Notes: a model not told the origin generated them from the sequence alone. DNA of 64,000 bases from CAZYEI01 sp964646425 (GCA_964646425.1 CAZYEI010000001.1:1-64000); one strand, 5' to 3'; numbered from the stretch's first letter, positions 6,592-15,334 are shown. Numbers and translations: made by a program.

Positions 6592-7512
6592 TTACTTACT
6601 TAATACTTTTTCCTTAGCTTTCTTTTTCCACCAGCTTTTTTTCTTATCATGAGGAATAGAAAGCACAATTTCTTGTTCATCATTCGGTAAATCATCAACA
6701 AATTTTGATAAATCATCATCATTTAATTCTTCAAAAGAAATACTTTCATCTAACGCTTGATGAATTTCTTCCATCATTTTTATATAACTAGGATCTTGTT
6801 CAATAAATGCTTGTTTAGAATATATTTTATAAGTCTCCTCACCTGCAATAGAAATAATCATTAGAACAATCTTTTTTATAATTAGTGCAGTTGTTATCTT
6901 TGTAGCTATTTTTTTCATCCAAAAAAATGGATTTACAGCATTAATAATCATTGATCCTGTTTTGATTATTTTAGTTAATTTATATTTTTTTGCTTGCTGA
7001 ATAACTTGGGTATTATTAACTTTTTTTGATGTATCCACTAAACTCATAATATAAGAAATTTTTAATTTTCTTATTATTTTTAAGCCTCTATATCCCAAAA
7101 GATTATCAACTCTATTAGTAATATATCTCATTAACATTATCGATTCATCAATCGTTAACTCCAATAAAGGCCTTTTAGAGTCTGGAAAAAATTTGGTAGC
7201 AATCGTATGAACAACACCGAAAATCGCATCTTTCATTGCATTATCCGCTAATTCTTTATTATCTGATTTACGTTGCGATAAATATTCTTCTTGATATTCA
7301 TTAATAATTTCCTTAATATCAGTTTCTTTTATTTCATTTGCTAAATTAGACTCAATAATATATTTTTTTTCTTTTAAAGTTTTTAAAACTGAATAAAGAT
7401 ATAGTAATCCAAAAATTAATAATCCAAATAAAACACCAGACAAAAAAATGATAAGTGAGCCTAAATTAAATTCAATATCAAAAACTATCGATAAAATTAT
7501 GTCATTCATCAT
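6592..7512 (-). CDS. membrane-anchored protein of unknown function
   Basis: A 306-aa protein that I do not recognise. An N-terminal transmembrane helix spans about residues 18-42. A charged helical region follows (about 45-100). A second hydrophobic stretch (about 195-225, around TTALIIKKIVLMIISIAGE) is amphipathic or membrane-associated. The C terminus is acidic, then strongly basic (KKKSWWKKKAKEK). Start ATG or the next ATG, after GAGAGG. It lies 26 nt behind the HI0933-family gene and 54 nt before the TSCPD gene, so the three are probably co-transcribed. The context does not give a role. Confidence 0.75.
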   Translation of the reverse strand: MMNDIILSIVFDIEFNLGSLIIFLSGVLFGLLIFGLLYLYSVLKTLKEKKYIIESNLANEIKETDIKEIINEYQEEYLSQRKSDNKELADNAMKDAIFGVVHTIATKFFPDSKRPLLELTIDESIMLMRYITNRVDNLLGYRGLKIIRKLKISYIMSLVDTSKKVNNTQVIQQAKKYKLTKIIKTGSMIINAVNPFFWMKKIATKITTALIIKKIVLMIISIAGEETYKIYSKQAFIEQDPSYIKMMEEIHQALDESISFEELNDDDLSKFVDDLPNDEQEIVLSIPHDKKKSWWKKKAKEKVLSK

Positions 7513-7538
7513 TTATTTTCTTCCTCTCTCTTTTAATT

Positions 7539-8780
7539 TTACTTAGAGTCTATATTGGCAATTGCATTTCCTGCACAGTAACCAGTAGTAAAAGCAATTT
7601 GCAAATTATAGCCACCAGTTAATGCATCTATATCTACTAATTCACCTACTATATATAATCCTTCAATCAGTTTACTTTCCATCGTTCTTGGATTTATTTC
7701 TTTAACATCTACTCCACCACATGTTATAACTGCTCTATCAATACTATCTAATTTATTATATCTTAATGGGAAATTTTTTAAACATTTACAAATTATTTTT
7801 CTTTCTTGAACCGTAATTGCATTAATTAATTTTTCCCCACTTATATGCATTATATTAAAAAAAGGATTAACTAATTTATGAGGTAATAACTCTTTCATTA
7901 TTTTCTTCAATGAAGCATTTTTATCCTTAGTGAATTCTTTAAGTAATCTTGCATCAATTTGTTCTTCATTTAAAGCAGGTTTTAAATCTATAAATAATTC
8001 AATCTCTCCTTGACATTTATTAATATAACTACTCATTTTTAGACTTATCGGTCCTTCTATTCCTTTATTATAAAAATCTAATTCGCCAAAAAAAGTATAT
8101 GTTTTTGTTGAAGTTTTAGCAGTCAAATTGACATTTTTTAAATTTAAACCATCAATTTCTCTTAAAAACGCATCTTTACATTCAATTCTAACCAGTCCTG
8201 GAATAATTGGATTTATCTTATGTCCTAATTTATTTAAAAACATATATCCTTGGCCATTACTTCCTGTTGCAGGATAAGAACTTCCACCCATTGCTAATAC
8301 TAATTTATCACAAGTTAATTGATTATAATTTGCTTGATTATACATTATTGATAAAATAAATTTTCCATCTTTATATTGAATATCCTTAACTTCATTTTTA
8401 TATAAAATACGCACTTTATATTTTAAACACTCGTTAATTAAGCATTTTGTAATATCACTTGCTATATAACTTTTAGGATATACTCTATTTCCTCTTTCCA
8501 CTACCAATGGTGTACCGTTTTTTTCAAAAAAATCCATTGTATCGCTTGGTTTAAATTTATTTAATGCCGAATAAAGAAATTTGGGATTTGTAACAATACT
8601 TTTTACAAAAGTGTTAATATCACAATTATTAGTTAAATTGCATCTTCCCTTACCAGTTATATATATTTTCTTTCCTGCTTTCTCATTTTTTTCTAAAACC
8701 CATACTTCGTTTCCACCTTTAGCTGCTTCAATTGCCGCCATTAAGCCACTAGCTCCTGCTCCAACAACAATAACTCTCAC
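7539..8780 (-). CDS. HI0933/BaiN-family NAD(P)/FAD-dependent oxidoreductase
   Basis: A 413-aa flavoprotein of the HI0933 family (YhiN/BaiN-like). The N-terminal Rossmann motif VVGAGASGLMAA is at residues 5-16, followed by the acidic end of beta-2 (VLEKNEKAGKK) and the family signature TGKGRCNLTN near residue 42. ALTGGYNLQIAFTTGYCAGN near the C terminus is the FAD-binding GG motif. The length fits the family. The substrate is uncertain: members include flavin reductases of bile-acid metabolism, but most are unassigned. It is the first gene of a three-gene run. Confidence 0.88.
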   Translation of the reverse strand: MRVIVVGAGASGLMAAIEAAKGGNEVWVLEKNEKAGKKIYITGKGRCNLTNNCDINTFVKSIVTNPKFLYSALNKFKPSDTMDFFEKNGTPLVVERGNRVYPKSYIASDITKCLINECLKYKVRILYKNEVKDIQYKDGKFILSIMYNQANYNQLTCDKLVLAMGGSSYPATGSNGQGYMFLNKLGHKINPIIPGLVRIECKDAFLREIDGLNLKNVNLTAKTSTKTYTFFGELDFYNKGIEGPISLKMSSYINKCQGEIELFIDLKPALNEEQIDARLLKEFTKDKNASLKKIMKELLPHKLVNPFFNIMHISGEKLINAITVQERKIICKCLKNFPLRYNKLDSIDRAVITCGGVDVKEINPRTMESKLIEGLYIVGELVDIDALTGGYNLQIAFTTGYCAGNAIANIDSK

Positions 8781-8837
8781 AAAGAATCCCTCTTTTCGTT
8801 TATTTATTTTATCACTTCTCTATTTATAAATAAAGAT

Positions 8838-8880
8838 ATAAAAAAGAAGTAGAATAGATTAATTTTTCTCTACTTCTTAA
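8838..8880 (-). terminator. terminator after the GH5 gene
   Basis: A 10-bp perfect stem AAGAAGTAGA/TCTACTTCTT (8844-8853 with 8869-8878) with T-rich flank on the minus strand, directly after the GH5 stop codon. It closes the glucan locus on its 3' side. Confidence 0.85.
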
Positions 8881-8891
8881 AAAAATATATC

Positions 8892-10283
8892 TTAGTCAGC
8901 CTCAGTTTTTCCACCAATAAATTCAGCAACAGCAGTATATACTACATTATTTTTAGAAATTGCTTTTCTTTGATCAGTCCACTTAGTAACAATAGCTGCA
9001 TATGAATCATTTTTAACATCAACTGTGTAGGCATTAAAAATATTAAATAATCCCCATGTACTATTTCCTTTTACCTTGTATGACCATGTATTCCAGTGAA
9101 TATCAAATTTATTTAAATAAGCTAAACACTTTCTCCACGATTCAATTTCAGAATGCATAGTAAATTCTCCCATTAAAATTGGAATGTTTAATTCAGCAGC
9201 AACAATGCGATCGATTTTATTCTTCATTTCTCCAAATTGAACTTCAACATTATTATAATCGCTCCATGTATATTGATGATATTGATACATGACATTTTCC
9301 CAATCTCTATTTTCAGGTCTAGGCAAATTTTCAACATCCCAACAAGATGACATTATAATAGTATGGTCAAAATCAATATTTCTTATCGCTTTATACAAGC
9401 GATCAAAAAAATCATATTCCCAACTAGTAGTAACATTTCCAGTCACACTTCCTGCGGGTTCATTTAAAATATCATAGGCAGCAATCACTGGATTATCTTT
9501 ATATCTTTCAGCTAGAAATTCCCATAATTCTACTGTTTTATCTCTAAGTGCATCGCCTAAATCACCATAATACCACATTCTATCTCCTCTACCAGTATCT
9601 CCAGAATGATCTTGCCCATTTTGGCTACCTGGTGCACCATGTAAATCAAGAATAATATATATTCCTCTTTTTCCAGCTTCTTCGATATAATTATCAATTT
9701 TTGCCATCGAATCTTCCCTAACTGTGAATTTTAATGCTTTAAATTCTGCTGCAGTCAAATCTTTTTTAGCCATTACTGTATAATCAGTATCCCAAACATT
9801 CATATAAGTAATCGGAAGTCTAATACTATTTAATCCTAATTCAACGCAATTATCCCAATCTTCATCAGTCCAAAAGTTATCTTCATAAATTGAAAATAAT
9901 TCATAAGCCTTATCTTTGCCAAATCTCTCAGTTAAAGTATTTAAAGCATCAAGTTGACATGAAGCATTTGTCAGTGTCATCCAATTTTCTTGCACGAACA
10001 AAGAACCGATATTTGTTCCTCTTAATTGAACTGGTTCACCAACACCCTTATTTTTCATCATTTTTGGTTTTCCATATAAATAACCAACGCTTAAGAAATC
10101 GTATTCTCCAATTGGTGTTATTTGTTTATTTGCTGAAGATTGGCTTATAGTATTTGATGTTTGATTAGAAGAACTAGTTAAACTATTAGTTGAATTTTTA
10201 TTTACGCTATTATTAGAATTACATGCATTTAAAATCGGTAATAATAAAAGACTAGATAATAGAATAATAAAATTTTTTTTCAT
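8892..10283 (-). CDS. GH5-type exo-beta-1,3-glucanase lipoprotein
   Basis: A 463-aa surface lipoprotein (lipobox LNAC, Cys21) with a Ser/Asn-rich linker and a glycoside hydrolase family 5 TIM barrel. The domain starts VQLRGTNIGSLFV and has LDLHGAPGSQNGQDHSG, a pattern close to fungal-type exo-1,3-glucanases. The acid/base Glu lies in AAYDILNEP near residue 270, and the nucleophile Glu in IPILMGEFT near residue 370. The subfamily and the exact linkage are inferred from the motif and from the GH16/phosphorylase neighbourhood. It starts 12 nt after lacI with AGGGGAT as ribosome-binding site, so the regulator and this enzyme share a transcript. Confidence 0.88.
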   Translation of the reverse strand: MKKNFIILLSSLLLLPILNACNSNNSVNKNSTNSLTSSSNQTSNTISQSSANKQITPIGEYDFLSVGYLYGKPKMMKNKGVGEPVQLRGTNIGSLFVQENWMTLTNASCQLDALNTLTERFGKDKAYELFSIYEDNFWTDEDWDNCVELGLNSIRLPITYMNVWDTDYTVMAKKDLTAAEFKALKFTVREDSMAKIDNYIEEAGKRGIYIILDLHGAPGSQNGQDHSGDTGRGDRMWYYGDLGDALRDKTVELWEFLAERYKDNPVIAAYDILNEPAGSVTGNVTTSWEYDFFDRLYKAIRNIDFDHTIIMSSCWDVENLPRPENRDWENVMYQYHQYTWSDYNNVEVQFGEMKNKIDRIVAAELNIPILMGEFTMHSEIESWRKCLAYLNKFDIHWNTWSYKVKGNSTWGLFNIFNAYTVDVKNDSYAAIVTKWTDQRKAISKNNVVYTAVAEFIGGKTEAD

Positions 10284-10295
10284 TTTTTAAATCCC

Positions 10296-11306
10296 CTATT
10301 TCATTGAATTTCGCTTTATAAATGTTGTAGGAATTCGTACCATTTTTTCTTTATATTCAGTATCATTCAACAACATATCAATTAATAAATTAGCAGCTGT
10401 TTCTCCAATTTTTTTAGTATCTTGCCTAATAGTTGAAATACTTGGCTTATAGTATCTAGCGTATTCAATATCATCGAAGCCAAACACTGAAACTTGTTCT
10501 GGTACTTTAATATTACTATCTTCAAGTGCTACAATAGCTCCCATGGCCAATAAATCAGAAACAGCAAAAATAACTTCTGGCAATTTATCGCATCTATCAA
10601 TCATTTTTTTCATTGCGGTATATCCACTTTCAAAATCGTAACTTTCTGATTGAGTATACCATTCATCACGATATTCAAAGTTAAATTTTTGTTGATACTT
10701 AAAAAATGAAGTAAAGCGTTCAGTAAATGAATAAGCACTATATGGCCCCATCAACAATCCCACACTCTTTGCTCCCATTTCATGAGCATAAGCAAAAGCC
10801 TCTTTAACACCATTATTATTATCACTAATTACTGTTAGTACGTCATCAGTTACATAATCTGTAGACACAACCCTTAGTTCACTCTGAATGATATCATCTA
10901 AAAAATTATCTGATGATTTACCAGCGGCAATTAAGACACCGCTAATATTTCTATTGCGACAATAATCTAAATAGTTTGTCTTATAATCACCTATTTTTGA
11001 AACAATAAAAGTCATCTCAAAGCCTTTAGCTTCAATTGTTTTCTTAAAACTTTGAAGTACTGCTGAAAAGAATGGATGTTCTAATCCAATATCTAACTCT
11101 TCCGAATATAATACCCCAATTGTATTACTTACTTTAGCTTTTAAAGTTCTTGCATTTTGATTAGGAACATAACCAACTTTTCTAGCATATTCAATAATCA
11201 TTTTTCTCTTTTCTTCACTAATTCCAGGATTATTATTAAGTGCTTTAGAAATAGTACTTGGTGCAAAATTTAATTCTCTAGCTAATTCATAAATCGTTTT
11301 TTTCAT
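10296..11306 (-). CDS. LacI-family transcriptional regulator of the glucan locus
   Basis: A 336-aa LacI/GalR repressor. The N-terminal helix-turn-helix TIYELARELNFAPSTISKALN is followed by the hinge YVPNQNARTLK; the periplasmic-binding-like effector domain starts near residue 60 (NTIGVLYSEE) and carries the C-terminal SVFGFDDIEYARYYKPSISTI signature. It lies between a GH16 and a GH5 gene, so its ligand is probably a beta-1,3-gluco-oligosaccharide or a breakdown product. Its own operator may be the palindromes upstream (11329-11385). GAAATCGNTTTC sites in the two other locus promoters are also candidate targets. Confidence 0.93.
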   Translation of the reverse strand: MKKTIYELARELNFAPSTISKALNNNPGISEEKRKMIIEYARKVGYVPNQNARTLKAKVSNTIGVLYSEELDIGLEHPFFSAVLQSFKKTIEAKGFEMTFIVSKIGDYKTNYLDYCRNRNISGVLIAAGKSSDNFLDDIIQSELRVVSTDYVTDDVLTVISDNNNGVKEAFAYAHEMGAKSVGLLMGPYSAYSFTERFTSFFKYQQKFNFEYRDEWYTQSESYDFESGYTAMKKMIDRCDKLPEVIFAVSDLLAMGAIVALEDSNIKVPEQVSVFGFDDIEYARYYKPSISTIRQDTKKIGETAANLLIDMLLNDTEYKEKMVRIPTTFIKRNSMK

Positions 11307-11328
11307 TTTGGATTTCCTCCTAAAACAT

Positions 11329-11353
11329 ATATACTTTATGTAATAAAGTATAT
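11329..11353. promoter_or_regulatory. perfect 11-bp inverted repeat over the lacI promoter
   Basis: ATATACTTTAT, 3-nt spacer, ATAAAGTATAT. The minus-strand TATACT at 11347-11352 is the best -10 for the lacI-GH5 transcript (with TTTCCA at 11371-11376 as a weak -35, 18 nt apart). The repeat ends about 20 nt before the lacI ATG. It could be an autoregulatory operator, although LacI-family sites usually have a central CG. Confidence 0.55.
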
Positions 11354-11370
11354 CATATATTTAAAAATAT

Positions 11371-11385
11371 TGGAAACTTTTTCCA
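11371..11385. promoter_or_regulatory. palindrome TGGAAA-CTT-TTTCCA upstream of lacI
   Basis: Six-base perfect arms around a 3-nt centre overlap the putative lacI -35. The similar TGGAAATGTTTCCA occurs at 15283-15296. Both lack the central CG of typical LacI or CcpA sites, so this is a separate motif class or chance in AT-rich DNA. Confidence 0.4.
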
Positions 11386-11424
11386 CATAATTTCTTATTT
11401 AAAGAAACATTTAAGAAATAAATC

Positions 11425-12192
11425 TTATAAATACTCTCGATTTTTATCTAAATCTATATATTTTTCCTCATTTTTTATTTTGTAATAACGAACATAATCG
11501 ACTTCCATTGTAACAGGAAAAATAGAATCATCTATTCCTCTACTTCCACCCCATTCTCCACCTATGGCAATATTCATAATTAAGGAATATGGATGATCAA
11601 ATGGCCATTCTTTGTATGTATCGTTTTCTTTTTTTAGAAGCGAATAAATTCTTATATCATCAACATAAATATCAATAAAATCTTTTGTCCATTCCAATGC
11701 ATAGACATGGAATTTTTCACAAACATCTTTTACATAAACTCGACCACCTCTTTGAGTATTAAATCTATGATTGCATGTTTCGGTATGAAACCAGCAATTA
11801 ATAAAATTTGAGTTATATCCAACATGTTCCATTAAATCAATTTCACCACATGCTGGCCATCTCATTGCTCTATTTTCAGGATGACCAATAAACCATAAGG
11901 CAGGCCAAGTTCCTCTTCCTTTAGGAATTTTAGCTTTTATTTCAATTCTTCCATATTTAAAATTATATTTATCCCTTGTGTTGATAAGACAAGATGTATA
12001 TTCTTTATTTTGATATTTTTCTTTTTTTGCTATCAATACTAATTTGCTATCTTTAATATAATAATTATCATTTTTATAATACTGTAATTCTTTATTCGGA
12101 GAATCTCTTCTATCAATAACTGTCCATATTTTATCATTCAAAGTATTATCATCAAAATGATCTTCAAATATCAACTCTAATTCTCTACCCAT
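11425..12192 (-). CDS. GH16 beta-glucanase without signal peptide
   Basis: A 255-aa glycoside hydrolase family 16 protein of the laminarinase/lichenase type. The sequence opens directly with the domain (ELIFEDHFDDNTLNDKIW) and contains GRIEIKAKIPKGRGTWPALW, the catalytic GEIDLMEHVG near residue 126 (two Glu flanking Asp) and the C-terminal MEVDYVRYYKI. There is no signal peptide or lipobox, unlike the GH16 lipoprotein encoded about 6.3 kb upstream in the locus. It is probably cytosolic and may trim imported beta-1,3-oligosaccharides, unless exported by another route. It follows the large discoidin lipoprotein gene after a terminator-like hairpin. Confidence 0.9.
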   Translation of the reverse strand: MGRELELIFEDHFDDNTLNDKIWTVIDRRDSPNKELQYYKNDNYYIKDSKLVLIAKKEKYQNKEYTSCLINTRDKYNFKYGRIEIKAKIPKGRGTWPALWFIGHPENRAMRWPACGEIDLMEHVGYNSNFINCWFHTETCNHRFNTQRGGRVYVKDVCEKFHVYALEWTKDFIDIYVDDIRIYSLLKKENDTYKEWPFDHPYSLIMNIAIGGEWGGSRGIDDSIFPVTMEVDYVRYYKIKNEEKYIDLDKNREYL

Positions 12193-12211
12193 TTTTTGTT
12201 TCCTTTCTTTT

Positions 12212-12236
12212 AAAAAGAGGCTTTAAAAGCCTCTTA
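12212..12236 (-). terminator. intergenic terminator or attenuator before the GH16 gene
   Basis: AAGAGGCTTTT/AAAGCCTCTT stem (about 12215-12235) followed by TTTTT on the minus strand, directly after the stop of the discoidin lipoprotein gene and 20 nt before the GH16 start. With no promoter visible in the 48-nt gap, GH16 would be made by readthrough at a lower level. Confidence 0.75.
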
Positions 12237-12240
12237 CTAA

Positions 12241-15147
12241 TTAGTTTTCATTAATTGTAAATACTTCTAATGTATACATAGAATATGGATAATTACTACC
12301 TTTTTCTAAACATGTTATTTTAACATATTTCGCATTTATAATTGTTTCTAGATTGATATAATCATGTCTTTTTTCTTGAACAGGTGTTGTTCTATATTGA
12401 CAAACTGTTTCCCAATTTATTCCATCACTTGAAACTTCAATATCATATTGAGCAGCATTTGCACCTTCCCAATAAACATGAAAACCATAAATAGTATATT
12501 CTTTATCTAATGTTATTGTAATAGTAGGAGCACTGCCATCATTAATATCATCTTTAGTTGCAATCCAACGTGAGCCATCATTTCCATCAATAACAGAATC
12601 TCCATTTCCTGAAGTTGCTTCAGCATTTGCGCCTAGTGATGATAAAGCAACATTTACTAAATCATATTTAACATTTTGTTCTATTGTGTAGAAAGAATTA
12701 TCGGCAATTGTACTACCTAAGGCTTTAACTTTTACAGTATAATCAAACAACATTGTTAAATCGTTTTCCACAAATTTAAATTCAGTTGTAGTAGTTGTGT
12801 AAGTATTTCCATTAATAATTACTTCATATCCTATAGCATTTTCGACTATATCCCATTTAATACCATTATAATCTGCAATAACATTTGTTGGAGCATTTAA
12901 TTTTGTTTCACTAATATTGACTGTAAATTCTAATGAAGATACTTTACTACGATTAATTGTAATTTTATTTGTTGTTTCGCCATTAGTATAACTAACAGCT
13001 TTAATTAAAACATTATATTCCCCATTTAAAAGTTCAGCTAAACCTAAATCTATTGTTGTATTTGTAACAATTATTTCATATTCAATCGTAGGAATTGACA
13101 CAACATAATATAAGGCATTTTCAACTTCATCCCATGATAAATATAAAGTATCATTATCATATCTAATATTTTCTGGTCCAGCAAGATGATTTTCATTGAC
13201 AATAATTGTTACTTCATTACTCCAAGCTGAAGGAGTTCCCCCATTATCTGCCATTGCTCTAATTTTTGCAGTATAAGTTCCAACAGGTAAATTTAAATCC
13301 TCAATATCAACTGAATAAGCAGTTCCTGAATCAATTTCATCATCATATGATGTATAATAAGCTCTAAAATCATCAAATCTTATTTCATATCCACGATTCC
13401 AATTTCCAGTTGTCCAATTTAATTTTCCCTCAGATACAGATAATGATGAAATCGGCAATATTTGTCCAGCACCATTTACAGAAGTAGTAAATTTTACAAA
13501 ATTTGAACTTTGATGTGTTGTTCCATTTCCTACAAACTGAACTACAAAATCCATATCTTCTGCCGTTAATGATTCTGCAAGTCCATTTAATCTATAATTA
13601 TATGTTCCTACTGAAATTGGAAGTTCTCGACGTAAAACACCATTTACATATACACGAACACTTGTAGCCCCTTCATACGCATTTGTATCCCATGAGAAAG
13701 AACTAACATTTTGAGTAATATAAGGATCTGCAACTTTTGGTAATTCAGAAATTGTTCCAAATTGAGTATTGCTTTCTCCCATTGCAATATAACCAACAAT
13801 ATCACCAGTTAATACATTAATTTTAACATTATATTTTGTATCTATTGGCATACCATAATCAGCATATACGAATTCATTTGTAGTAACAATAAATACTTTA
13901 TCTAAATCAGTAAATGTAATTTCATATCCCGTTGCAATATCAATTGCATCCCATGTTGCCTTTTTAGAATCTAATTTAACATTTTTAATTTCTAAATATT
14001 TACTTAATAATTCATCTAATTTATTTTTTAATTCATCTGCATTATCTAATTCATTAAATATATTTTTTTGTGTTTCAGTTAAATTATCTAATTTAGTATT
14101 TACAGCATCAATGCGTGCTTTATCTTCCAATGTAGCATTACCAAATGTAGGTAATTCTTCGATTAAATTAGCAATATATGCAACAACAGCACCATCATCT
14201 GCTGCAACTTGATAATCAAAAGAAATTGTTGTAGAAGCATTTCCAACTTGAATTGTAGCAGTTAGAACAAGAGTCCATTGCTCAGGTTTAGCTGGAAGAG
14301 TAATAATTGTATCATTAATAACTACATCATCATCATTTGCTGACCATGAGATAATAGCATCATAATTTCCACTTATTAAAACTGATAAATTTTTATTATC
14401 GATTAATTCAGGCTTTATAAGGCTATCAGCAACTTTATTTACTCGTAGCAAATCATTTGCAATTATTTCATATACAAAATCAATACTATTTGTTATTGAT
14501 CCTTTACTAATTGTAGCAGTTAATGTAAATGTTGTGCCATCAAGAAAAGCATCTTCAGAGACATTTAAAATATTATCCTCAATAGTTGCATAATCATTTT
14601 GTGAAATTGTCCATTCAATTGAAACATCATATTTATTATCTAAAGTAATTAAAGTAACTCGAGTATTGTTATAATCTATTTCAGGCTTAGCAAGTACACC
14701 TTTAACTAAATCAATCTTTTCTTGTTCAGTATAACCATAAACGATAGGCTTAAATTCAACCTTATGAATACCAGTCCCTTTATATTCATAAGTTGCCGTT
14801 AAGATAACAGTTGTATCATTAAGTGGTTTTGTAAATTTACCAGTTTCTGAAATTACACTTGTATTTTGAGAATGCCATGAAATTTCAATATTATATCCCT
14901 CTATTGAAGTAGGTAATGTAATATCACAATCCACAACGTTTGGAATATAGCCTTTAATTATTTCATCAATTTTTGCCATTGTTTCACCAATATTTTCTAC
15001 ACTTATTGAACTAGATGGCTTATTAGTAGAACTATTTATACTAGGTACAGAACTTGAATTTGGAATAGGTTTCGAATTATTTTCTCCACCACAAGCAGCA
15101 AGAACAAAACACATACTAGCAACTAGAAATTTTAAATGCTTATTCAT
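12241..15147 (-). CDS. multidomain surface lipoprotein (Ig-like, FN3-like, discoidin)
   Basis: A 968-aa lipoprotein (lipobox LAAC, Cys19, Ser-rich linker). Residues about 60-330 hold three beta-sandwich repeats of the bacterial Ig-like type that pair IxWxS patterns (VEISWHSQNTSVI, IEWTISQNDYA, IISWSANDDDV). Residues about 400-830 contain FN3-like repeats with recurring SWD/GYEI motifs. The C terminus, about 840-968, is an F5/8 type C (discoidin/CBM32-like) domain with SSDGINWETV and NAKYVKITCLE. I see no catalytic domain. The likely role is glucan or surface binding. It heads its own promoter with a cre match and a second palindrome, next to the phosphorylase gene. Confidence 0.85.
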   Translation of the reverse strand: MNKHLKFLVASMCFVLAACGGENNSKPIPNSSSVPSINSSTNKPSSSISVENIGETMAKIDEIIKGYIPNVVDCDITLPTSIEGYNIEISWHSQNTSVISETGKFTKPLNDTTVILTATYEYKGTGIHKVEFKPIVYGYTEQEKIDLVKGVLAKPEIDYNNTRVTLITLDNKYDVSIEWTISQNDYATIEDNILNVSEDAFLDGTTFTLTATISKGSITNSIDFVYEIIANDLLRVNKVADSLIKPELIDNKNLSVLISGNYDAIISWSANDDDVVINDTIITLPAKPEQWTLVLTATIQVGNASTTISFDYQVAADDGAVVAYIANLIEELPTFGNATLEDKARIDAVNTKLDNLTETQKNIFNELDNADELKNKLDELLSKYLEIKNVKLDSKKATWDAIDIATGYEITFTDLDKVFIVTTNEFVYADYGMPIDTKYNVKINVLTGDIVGYIAMGESNTQFGTISELPKVADPYITQNVSSFSWDTNAYEGATSVRVYVNGVLRRELPISVGTYNYRLNGLAESLTAEDMDFVVQFVGNGTTHQSSNFVKFTTSVNGAGQILPISSLSVSEGKLNWTTGNWNRGYEIRFDDFRAYYTSYDDEIDSGTAYSVDIEDLNLPVGTYTAKIRAMADNGGTPSAWSNEVTIIVNENHLAGPENIRYDNDTLYLSWDEVENALYYVVSIPTIEYEIIVTNTTIDLGLAELLNGEYNVLIKAVSYTNGETTNKITINRSKVSSLEFTVNISETKLNAPTNVIADYNGIKWDIVENAIGYEVIINGNTYTTTTTEFKFVENDLTMLFDYTVKVKALGSTIADNSFYTIEQNVKYDLVNVALSSLGANAEATSGNGDSVIDGNDGSRWIATKDDINDGSAPTITITLDKEYTIYGFHVYWEGANAAQYDIEVSSDGINWETVCQYRTTPVQEKRHDYINLETIINAKYVKITCLEKGSNYPYSMYTLEVFTINEN

Positions 15148-15166
15148 ATTATTCCTCCTAAAAAAC

Positions 15167-15178
15167 GAAATCGTTTTC
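15167..15178. promoter_or_regulatory. candidate LacI-type operator GAAATCGTTTTC
   Basis: A near-perfect palindrome with central CG in the leader of the discoidin lipoprotein gene, between the predicted start (about 15187) and the ribosome-binding site. It shares GAAATCG-N-TTTC with the site at 34804-34815, which occupies the same place in the main operon. Confidence 0.6.
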
Positions 15179-15193
15179 TCTAATTACAATTAT

Positions 15194-15222
15194 AATATAG
15201 CATTTTTTGAAATCGCTTTCAA
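15194..15222 (-). promoter_or_regulatory. promoter of the discoidin lipoprotein gene with cre over the -35
   Basis: Minus strand: TTGAAA (15217-15222), 17-nt spacer, TATATT (15194-15199); TATAAT at 15189-15194 is an alternative -10. The -35 lies in the perfect palindrome TTGAAATCGCTTTCAA (15207-15222). Its core TGAAATCGCTTTCA matches every fixed position of the CcpA cre consensus TGWNANCGNTNWCA. Confidence 0.7.
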
Positions 15223-15282
15223 TGATTTATCGTTTATTTTTTTATAAAAAATAGAAATATTTCTTAAAATAATTAATTTAAA

Positions 15283-15296
15283 TGGAAATGTTTCCA
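15283..15296. promoter_or_regulatory. palindrome TGGAAATGTTTCCA
   Basis: A 14-bp element with perfect 6-bp arms, between the terminator of the main operon and the next promoter, about 60 nt upstream of that promoter's -35. It is similar to the element at 11371-11385. The role is unknown. Confidence 0.35.
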
Positions 15297-15299
15297 AAA

Positions 15300-15327
15300 T
15301 AAAAGAAGCAAGTTTCCTTACTTCTTT
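15300..15327 (-). terminator. terminator of the 12-gene glucan operon
   Basis: AAGAAGTAAG/CTTGCTTCTT stem (one mismatch) followed by a T-rich tract on the minus strand, just after the phosphorylase stop codon. Confidence 0.75.
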
Positions 15328-15334
15328 AAAAAAT

